Assembly: GCF_009208565.1 (NCBI RefSeq)
Contig: NZ_WFLK01000019.1
Span: 1-64,000, forward strand
Reading direction: 5' to 3'
DNA length: 64,000 nt
Origin: Janthinobacterium aquaticum
GTDB lineage: Bacteria; Pseudomonadota; Gammaproteobacteria; Burkholderiales; Burkholderiaceae_D
Both the position numbers and the translations under genes were made by a program. Each line of letters starts with the position of its first letter. Positions within the stretch are counted from its first letter, which is position 1. The notes beneath the pieces were generated by a model. It saw only the letters and a list, made by a program, of their open reading frames with translations. It was not told the origin of the DNA and searched no databases. Positions 58,147 to 64,000 of the stretch are shown in pieces.

Positions 58147-58589
58147 GAGGTCTCCAGTGTTTTTGTTTATATGATGAATTGCAGTGATGCAATTAAATCA
58201 GCGGGCGGTGATTGTGACAAGGTGGAAGTGAAAATACTCTGGAAAACTGAAATTCGCTTGACCTTCCGCCAGTTGGAAGGTGTAGCGTAAAAAGGCGATT
58301 TCATCTCAGGTGGTTCAGGTAATTTGCAAGGAACTTAGTTGTCCGTCATAGGGAAGATACTGCAGATGAATTTCATGCTGACGCGCATTGTAAGCAACCG
58401 GGCCGAAATAGGTGCAGGACAGCGTACGCCTTACTCTACCTTTGGAGGCAACAATAGCCGCCACTCATTCCTCGCGTCCCTTGAGCTCCCTCCACACCAC
58501 TTTCCCCGCCACCTCCTGAAATCATGCACTGGCGTTCGCCTCACCTCGTGCTGTATCCACCCAGTAACCAGTCATTTTGAAAGAGAATC
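58147..58589. other. Promoter region of the copper operon
   Basis: About 440 bp between divergent genes. No gene is supported; an overlapping frame (58339-58686) does not look coding. It should carry the operon promoter, but I see no strong hexamers or clear CopR box. Confidence 0.4.
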
Positions 58590-58943
58590 ATGCAACGCTT
58601 CCACTTATTGCTTCTGGCAACGGTTAGCTTCTCGCCGGTTGTCTATGCACAATCCACTCAACCCGCGAGCACCACGGCGACAGTGACGGATGCTAAGGCC
58701 ATTGTGCCGCCGTTGAAATATGTTTCTGCTTTTGCGGATGCTAAGCCGATTGGGGAGCCCCCGATATCTCCAGATAAGGCCTGGATTCAGGCAAATAAAG
58801 AAGTGACAGGGGACTCTCAGCATGGCGATCTGGGGGACATGTCGATGGAAATGGTACCCGGTGCAAAAAGCCAGGAAGAACCCAAGCCGTCTTCGGCGAA
58901 CGATCCGCACAAAGGCCATCAAATGAACATGAAAGGCAAATGA
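58590..58943 (+). CDS. Exported Met/His-rich small protein of the copper operon
   Basis: The 117-residue protein has a signal peptide (LLLLATVSFSPVVYA) and a C-terminal Met/His-rich tail (GDMSMEMVPGA ... DPHKGHQMNMKGK) suited to binding Cu(I)/Cu(II). The middle has an LKYVSAFADAKPIGEPPISPDKAWIQANKEV segment, which I have no domain name for. It precedes the TolC-like gene by 1 bp, so it is translated with it. It probably carries copper in the periplasm. Confidence 0.8.
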   Translation: MQRFHLLLLATVSFSPVVYAQSTQPASTTATVTDAKAIVPPLKYVSAFADAKPIGEPPISPDKAWIQANKEVTGDSQHGDLGDMSMEMVPGAKSQEEPKPSSANDPHKGHQMNMKGK

Positions 58944-58944
58944 C

Positions 58945-60330
58945 ATGAAGCGACTATCGTTGCCAACACCCAATCGGGTAGCTACTGTATTCGGTGTCAT
59001 ATTTCTTGCAGGTTGCGCCAGCTTTTCACCGGATGGTGGATTAAATGATGTCTCTCGGCTAACGCAAGAGAGGATTGGACAGGTCAAGCCCTTCACGAAA
59101 GAGACGCTGAAAGATAGCCAACAGTCCACTTCACAGGTGCAATCACTGCTGTCCGCGCCACTGACGCCTGAATCTGCGGTTCAGATTGCGCTGCTCAATA
59201 ATGCAGCGCTGAAGATCTCCTTCGCTGAATTGGGCGTCTCGGAGGCTGAGTTTGTACAAGCTGGACGGATGCGCAATCCAAGTTTTAGTTTCGGCCGCGT
59301 CAGTGGTGGTGGCGATGCGGAAATCGATCGCAGTGTGATGTTTGATATTGCGGGCCTGCTGACGTTGCCCACGCGTCGCCGCGTTGAGCAAGGACGCTTT
59401 GAGCAAGCCAAGTTGCTAACAGCTGCTCAGGCTGTGCAGTTGGCGGCAGAAACCCGTCGGGCATATTTTATGGCCGTTGCGGCGGCCCAATCGGCCGCTT
59501 TCGCGGAGCAAGTGCGTGGCGCCGCCGAGGCATCATCGCAACTCGCCGACAGCATGACCAAGGTTGGAAACTGGAGCACACTTGATCAGGCCCGTGAGCG
59601 TGCGTTTTACCAAGATGCGTTGACACAATTAGCGAGGACCAGGCATGAAGCAACAGCCACGCGCGAACAGCTCATTCGCCTCCTGGGCCTGTGGGGAGAG
59701 CAGCAAAATTTCGTCCTGCCTGACAGATTGCCTCCACTGCCGGAAAAGCCGCAGGAAACGAACAATGCGGAAGCACAGGCAATGTCGCAACGTCTCGATA
59801 TGCTGTCGGCCCGCCGCGATACCGAGGCAACGGCCGCGGCACTTGGCTTGACAAAGGCAACTGGCTTCATCAACGTTTTTGATGCCGGCTACACCAATAA
59901 GAGTACGACAGGTTTGCCACGCGAGAGCGGCTACCAGATTTCCCTTGAATTACCAATTTTCGATTGGGGTGGCGCCAAGGTCGCGCGGGCCGAGGCGCTC
60001 TACATGCAGTCCGTTCATCGCACCACCGACACTGCCGTGCGGGCGCGCTCGGAAGTTCGGGAGGCGTACTCCGCATACCGCACTAGCTATGACATCGCCC
60101 GTCATTATCGTGACGATGTTGTGCCGCTGCGGAAAAAAATATCCGACGAGGTTCTGCTTCGCTACAACGGGATGCTTGCCAGCGTATTCGAATTACTGGC
60201 AGATTCGCGCGAGCAACTGGTGAGCGTAAATGCCGCCATCGAAACCCAGCGCGACTTTTGGATTGCAGAAACCAAACTTCAATCCGCCATCAACAGCGGA
60301 AGTACGAACGATACAAGGGCCATGCCATGA
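58945..60330 (+). CDS. TolC/CusC-family outer-membrane factor
   Basis: The 461-residue protein has a lipoprotein-type signal (VIFLAGCAS, lipobox Cys about 25) and two OEP repeats: LTPESAVQIALLNNAALKISFAELGVSEAEFVQAGRMRNPSFSFG in the first and GYQISLELPIFDWGGAKVARAEALYMQSVHR in the second. Such proteins form trimeric channels for tripartite pumps. No RND pump or adaptor gene is in this operon, so partners must be elsewhere, or it works differently. Its stop overlaps the oxidase start (ATGA). Confidence 0.9.
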   Translation: MKRLSLPTPNRVATVFGVIFLAGCASFSPDGGLNDVSRLTQERIGQVKPFTKETLKDSQQSTSQVQSLLSAPLTPESAVQIALLNNAALKISFAELGVSEAEFVQAGRMRNPSFSFGRVSGGGDAEIDRSVMFDIAGLLTLPTRRRVEQGRFEQAKLLTAAQAVQLAAETRRAYFMAVAAAQSAAFAEQVRGAAEASSQLADSMTKVGNWSTLDQARERAFYQDALTQLARTRHEATATREQLIRLLGLWGEQQNFVLPDRLPPLPEKPQETNNAEAQAMSQRLDMLSARRDTEATAAALGLTKATGFINVFDAGYTNKSTTGLPRESGYQISLELPIFDWGGAKVARAEALYMQSVHRTTDTAVRARSEVREAYSAYRTSYDIARHYRDDVVPLRKKISDEVLLRYNGMLASVFELLADSREQLVSVNAAIETQRDFWIAETKLQSAINSGSTNDTRAMP

Positions 60331-61718
60331 TTTCACGTAGAGATTTTTTCAGAGGTGCAGGTGCTGTAGCGGTAAGCGCCGCTGCCGTTAGCAAGGCCGG
60401 TGCCGCGTCATTGCCTGAGGCCATGTTGATGGACAATGCCAAGACGCACATCCCTCCGGTGCCACCCACTGGCCGGCCCTACAATCCGGTCGTGACCCTG
60501 AATGGCTGGTCATTGCCATGGCGGATGAATAACGGCGTAAAAGAATTCCATCTCGTTGCCGAACCCGTGGTGCGTGAACTTGCACCAGGGATGAAAGCCA
60601 ACCTTTGGGGCTATAACGGGCAATCCCCAGGCCCGACAATTGAAGTGGTCGAAGGTGACCGGGTGCGTATTTTCGTGACCAACAAGCTACCTGAGCACAC
60701 CAGTGTTCATTGGCATGGCCAGCGCTTGCCGAACGGTATGGATGGCGTAACGGGCCTCAATCAACCGGGTATCGCTCCGGGAAAGACTTTCGTCTACGAA
60801 TTCGAGGCCAAACGGCCAGGTACATTTATGTATCATCCCCACGCCGACGAGATGGCCCAGATGGCGATGGGGATGATGGGCTTCTGGGTGACCCATCCAA
60901 AGGATCCATCGCTCCATGCTGTGGACCGTGATTTCGTTTTCCTGCTCAACGCGTATGACGTGGAGCCGGGAAGCTATACGCCGAAGATCAACACCATGCT
61001 GGACTTCAACCTGTGGACATTCAATAGCCGCGTCTTCCCCGGCATTGATTCATTGCCTGTGCGCCAAGGTGACAAGGTACGCATCCGTGTCGGTAACCTG
61101 ACGATGACGAATCACCCTATTCATATACATGGCCATGAGTTTTTCGTCACTGGTACGGATGGCGGCTGGACACCACCGGCGTCGCGCTGGCCTGAAGTCA
61201 CCACCGATGTCGCAGTTGGGCAAATGCGCGCCATCGAGTTCGTCGCTACTGATCTGGGTGACTGGGCACTTCACTGCCATAAATCCCACCATACCATGAA
61301 TGCAATGGGCCATTCGGTACCGACAATGATTGGCGTCAACCATCGCGGGGTTGCTGAAAAAATTAACAAAATCGTCCCTGAATATATGGTGATGGGCGAC
61401 AAGGGCGGCTCCATGGGAGGCATGGAAATGCCGCTACCAGATAATACTTTACCGATGATGACGGGTGAAGGACCGTTCGGTGGGGTTGAGATGGGGGGAA
61501 TGTTTACCGTCTTGAAGGTGCGCAAGGACCAGAAGCGCGGCGACTACTCCGATCCTGGCTGGTACAAGCATCCGGCCGGAACCGTGGCATACGAGTGGAC
61601 GGGTAACCTTCCTGAGCCAGAACGTGCAACTAACGCTGGGGGGCAGTCGATGCCGACGATGAACAAACCCAATATTGAAGTTACTGTTCGTAAACCGACC
61701 GGACATAGCGGTCACTAA
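60327..61718 (+). CDS. copA: Periplasmic multicopper oxidase
   Basis: The 463-residue protein starts with a Tat signal (SRRDFFRGAGAVAVSAAAVSKAGA). Copper motifs: HWHGQ at 128-132, HPHAD at 170-174, HPIHIHGHE at 263-271 and HCHKSHHTMNAM at about 316-327, giving the trinuclear and type 1 sites. A Met-rich segment (GDKGGSMGGMEMPLP ... GGVEMGGM) could bind Cu(I). It likely oxidises Cu(I) to less toxic Cu(II) in the periplasm. The symbol follows the copper-oxidase family usage, not the P-type ATPase CopA. It is 4 bp overlapped with the TolC-like gene. Confidence 0.92.
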   Translation: MISRRDFFRGAGAVAVSAAAVSKAGAASLPEAMLMDNAKTHIPPVPPTGRPYNPVVTLNGWSLPWRMNNGVKEFHLVAEPVVRELAPGMKANLWGYNGQSPGPTIEVVEGDRVRIFVTNKLPEHTSVHWHGQRLPNGMDGVTGLNQPGIAPGKTFVYEFEAKRPGTFMYHPHADEMAQMAMGMMGFWVTHPKDPSLHAVDRDFVFLLNAYDVEPGSYTPKINTMLDFNLWTFNSRVFPGIDSLPVRQGDKVRIRVGNLTMTNHPIHIHGHEFFVTGTDGGWTPPASRWPEVTTDVAVGQMRAIEFVATDLGDWALHCHKSHHTMNAMGHSVPTMIGVNHRGVAEKINKIVPEYMVMGDKGGSMGGMEMPLPDNTLPMMTGEGPFGGVEMGGMFTVLKVRKDQKRGDYSDPGWYKHPAGTVAYEWTGNLPEPERATNAGGQSMPTMNKPNIEVTVRKPTGHSGH

Positions 61719-61743
61719 TTTTTTTTAACTGAAAGGAAACATC

Positions 61744-62073
61744 ATGAAAAACCTGCACAAAGTTGTATTGGCAACCTTGATTGGCCTGTCATCCGTGGCA
61801 ACGACCTCCGTGGCGCTCGCACAGCAGCAGAGCGCCTCCGCGACGCAAGACGCGATGAGCGAAGGGGAAATCAAGAAAGTGGATAAGGACGCCGGCAAGC
61901 TGACCATCAAACATGGCGAGCTGAAGAACTTGGGCATGCCTGGGATGACTATGATGTTCAAGGTCAAAGAGCCGTCGATGCTTGACAAGGTCAAACAAGG
62001 CGACAAAGTACGTTTCGTGGTGGAAAAAGTTGGCGGTGCATTGACGGTCACTTCCATCGAAGCAGTAAAGTAA
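61744..62073 (+). CDS. cusF: CusF-like periplasmic copper chaperone
   Basis: The 109-residue protein has a signal peptide (TLIGLSSVATTSVALA) and the small OB-fold of CusF: SEGEIKKVDKDAGKLTIKHGELKNLGMPGMTMMFKV. His in IKHG and the Met pair in GMTMMF match the Cu(I)-binding His and Met residues. The family's tryptophan is not evident in the usual position. GAAAGGA precedes the ATG. CusF delivers Cu(I) to CusB in RND systems; no CusBA is encoded here. Confidence 0.9.
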   Translation: MKNLHKVVLATLIGLSSVATTSVALAQQQSASATQDAMSEGEIKKVDKDAGKLTIKHGELKNLGMPGMTMMFKVKEPSMLDKVKQGDKVRFVVEKVGGALTVTSIEAVK

Positions 62074-62094
62074 ATTTAACAAAGAGAGTTGAAC

Positions 62095-62463
62095 ATGAAG
62101 ACACTGCGGAAAATGATTCTTGCCACATCCATTGTGGCGGCAACGCTGGCTACCCCATTTGCCTTGGCACATGCGAGCTTGAAGAGCTCCAATCCCGAGG
62201 CAGGTGCCTCCCTGGCAGTTGCACCAAAGGAGATTGCGCTGACCTTCAACGAGAAGGTGGAAGAAGCCTTTAGCTCAATCACTCTGAGCGATGACGAAGG
62301 CAAAGCCGTTGCTGCAGACAAGGCAAAGGTTGATGCAGCAAATCCGGCCATCTTACGCTTGGAAGTACCGACATTGAATGCTGGCGCCTATACCGTGAGC
62401 TGGGCAGTTGCAGGGCACGATGGACACCGTCGCAAAGGCGACTTTAAGTTCACGGTGAAATAA
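62095..62463 (+). CDS. copC: CopC periplasmic copper-binding protein
   Basis: The 122-residue protein has a signal peptide cleaved before HASLKSSNPEAGA. The free N-terminal His and the DGH motif (AVAGHDGHRRKGDFKF) form the Cu(II) site of the short CopC class. The beta-barrel blocks IALTFNEKVE and GAYTVSWAVAGHDGH are present; the Met-rich Cu(I) loop is absent. The stop is directly followed by the copD ATG. Confidence 0.94.
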   Translation: MKTLRKMILATSIVAATLATPFALAHASLKSSNPEAGASLAVAPKEIALTFNEKVEEAFSSITLSDDEGKAVAADKAKVDAANPAILRLEVPTLNAGAYTVSWAVAGHDGHRRKGDFKFTVK

Positions 62464-63363
62464 ATGGATGCAGTCTCGCTGTTGCAAGTCAGTTCAGCTT
62501 TGCTGCTGAACCTCGGCTTTGCCTGGCTCGTTGGATCATGGTTTGCACGCTACTGGATGCGTTCTAGCGGTGTCGATCATGATCATTTCGAACCAGCGCT
62601 GCGCAAACTTGACTTGATGGCAGCGGCAATCAGCATGGTTGGTAGTGCATCGGCACTATTGAGCGCGACGGCGGTCATGGGAGGTGTAGGGCTACGCGAA
62701 GCGTGCCCGATGTTTTGGATGATGGTGTCGACAACTGACTACGGACATGCAGGCTGCGCCATTGTTGTGACGATGCTTGTTCTCTTTATTGTTCGATTTG
62801 TAGGCGGAGTCGGCCGCAGCAGCGATATTGCTGTCGTTCTGCTTTTGGCTATTTTTTCTGCAACACGGGCGTCCATGGGGCATGCGGGCGAGGAAGGCTT
62901 CTGGACCATTCCGCTAGCGGTTGAAGCGATCCATTATTTTGCCATCGGCCTATGGACTGGTGCAGTGATGGTTTCCGGCTGGTTTGTTCTACATAAGTCG
63001 CGGATAAGGAAATTTGATACGGGTACCACCGATCAATACCTAGAATTGATGTCCCAGGCAGCAATGCTTGCAGTAGTTGCCATTGTTGCTACTGGAATTT
63101 ACAGCGCATGGCACCGAGTGGGGAGCTCAGAGCATCTTGTTCATACCACCTATGGCATCACCTTACTGGTCAAAGTTGCAATGGTCCTTCTTGCCGTCGC
63201 CTTGGGCGGCTACAACAAATTTCTTGGATTGCCTGCCGCCTCCCGCTCCTCCCGCGGCGTCACTCTGGTGAGAGTCGTTTTACAAGTAGAGACCTTGCTA
63301 CTGCTCGGTGCACTGTTTGCGGCGGCAATTCTTACCACTCAACAACCACCTACCGCGATGTAA
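62464..63363 (+). CDS. copD: CopD-family inner-membrane protein
   Basis: The 299-residue protein has about eight membrane segments (for example LLQVSSALLLNLGFAWLVGSWF, IVVTMLVLFIVRFVGGVG, AAMLAVVAIVATGIYSAWHRVG, VETLLLLGALFAAAILT). Conserved features of CopD include SMGHAGEEGFWTIPLAVEAIHYFAIGLWTGAV, with several His residues. It is thought to bring copper from CopC into the cytoplasm. ATG follows the copC stop with no gap. Confidence 0.9.
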   Translation: MDAVSLLQVSSALLLNLGFAWLVGSWFARYWMRSSGVDHDHFEPALRKLDLMAAAISMVGSASALLSATAVMGGVGLREACPMFWMMVSTTDYGHAGCAIVVTMLVLFIVRFVGGVGRSSDIAVVLLLAIFSATRASMGHAGEEGFWTIPLAVEAIHYFAIGLWTGAVMVSGWFVLHKSRIRKFDTGTTDQYLELMSQAAMLAVVAIVATGIYSAWHRVGSSEHLVHTTYGITLLVKVAMVLLAVALGGYNKFLGLPAASRSSRGVTLVRVVLQVETLLLLGALFAAAILTTQQPPTAM

Positions 63364-63395
63364 TGTCGCGACGGTTTTCTACAAGGGAGTACGAT

Positions 63396-63908
63396 ATGAA
63401 AAAGATGACCTTAAATGCAATTGCAGTAATGTTACTGGCCAGTTTGAGCACTTTCAGCATTGCTGCGGTACCGGATAGCAACCCAGCAGCACATAGTGGC
63501 CACCAGCATGGCGCAAATGAGCAGAGCGCATCTCTTGTGGGCAAGGCGGGTGACCCGAAAAAAGCGACGCGTACCGTCACTGTCGATATGAACGACACCA
63601 TGCGTTTTAACCCAGCGTCTATCGCCGTGAAACGGGGCGAGACTATTCGCTTTGTCGTCAACAATTCCGGCAAGATCAAGCATGAGATGGTCATTGGTTC
63701 TGAGAGCGAGTTGAAAGAACATGCCCAACAAATGGCAAAGTTTCCGGAGATGGAGCATGCGGAACCCAATCAGGTGACCCTGACGCCTGGGAAATCGGGA
63801 ACCATTGTCTGGCAGTTCGACAAAGCCGGCAAAGTGGAATTTGCGTGCTTACAACCCGGCCACTTTGAGGCGGGCATGAAGGGGCAGGTAGTGGTTTCTG
63901 CCAAATAG
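63396..63908 (+). CDS. Exported cupredoxin-domain protein
   Basis: The 170-residue protein has a signal peptide (AIAVMLLASLSTFSIAA), a His-rich linker (AAHSGHQHGANE) and a C-terminal cupredoxin domain. Type 1 copper ligands are visible: His in KIKHEMVIG, then Cys, His and Met in FACLQPGHFEAGMKG. AAGGGA precedes the ATG. It probably carries electrons to or copper from the multicopper oxidase. It is last in the copper operon; the remaining 90 bp of the window hold no gene. Confidence 0.9.
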   Translation: MKKMTLNAIAVMLLASLSTFSIAAVPDSNPAAHSGHQHGANEQSASLVGKAGDPKKATRTVTVDMNDTMRFNPASIAVKRGETIRFVVNNSGKIKHEMVIGSESELKEHAQQMAKFPEMEHAEPNQVTLTPGKSGTIVWQFDKAGKVEFACLQPGHFEAGMKGQVVVSAK

Positions 63909-64000
63909 ATGACTTCATTCGGCGGGAATGTTCAATTCCCGCCGTTGCCGCAATAGCTGGTTCCACCACAGCCAACGAAACAGGCGAATCTGGCCAAGGA

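Noticed and set aside
58339..58686. 115-codon frame before the copper operon
   Set aside because: It overlaps the exported small protein in another frame; that protein has a signal peptide and copper-binding tail.

Overview
The window looks like part of an accessory plasmid of a Burkholderiales betaproteobacterium. Oxalobacteraceae (Massilia/Janthinobacterium-like) is my guess from protein flavour, not a demonstrated placement. It carries a full replicon core: a RepB-type initiator at 41944-43293, at least 15 iterons at 40017-41748, and parAB at 37696-39740. Around this lie two resistance/stress cargo blocks and a dense field of nested, mostly decayed mobile elements.

Layout. 102-925: IS6-family IS. 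1018-3020: AbiE-like type IV toxin-antitoxin pair. 3422-6676: AraC regulator, then a chemoreceptor with an adjacent periplasmic binding protein. 7085-16773: a redox/electrophile-defence regulon (two SDRs, glutathione reductase, FrnE-like DsbA, AhpD-like, OsmC, thioredoxin, old yellow enzyme). It is tied together by five copies of one palindrome (consensus TACCWACTAGTWGGTA) placed at promoters around a TetR gene. An IS3 copy (8090-9324) sits inside the block.

16845-36156: transposon graveyard. It holds a truncated TtrS/PhnD-like sensor, tnpT of a Tn4651-type resolution system, a decayed iscB (the RNA-guided OMEGA nuclease ancestral to Cas9) with a structured candidate omega/HEARO RNA in front, and an 0.84-kb block bounded by inverted repeats. 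It also holds an IS5 fragment, a truncated Tn3-family tnpA, an IS66 whose tnpC is split by an antisense group II intron, Tn5-like and IS6 remnants, and a miniature Tn3-type inverted-repeat pair. A lone methyltransferase gene follows, then an intact IS66 with an extra fourth gene and a perfect 8-bp target duplication.

36157-44803: plasmid maintenance region, including a tyrosine-recombinase-like protein whose catalytic residues, nucleophile included, are nearly all replaced. 45134-49249: IS5 tail, a truncated IS66, and a complete tnpT/tnpS pair whose tnpT half is a direct repeat of the segment at 17990-19437.

49406-63908: metal resistance. copRS-like two-component genes are followed by a convergent eight-gene arsenic operon: arsR, two LMW-phosphatase-type arsC, arsB, glutaredoxin-type arsC, arsH, an FMN reductase and arsN. 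Then comes a periplasmic copper set: CzcE-like, a Met/His-rich small protein, a TolC-type outer-membrane factor, multicopper oxidase, CusF, CopC, CopD and a cupredoxin. The most notable items are the iscB/omegaRNA relic, the TetR regulon with several enzymes lacking canonical active-site residues, the dead recombinase-like protein beside the replicon, and the IS66 with a passenger gene.
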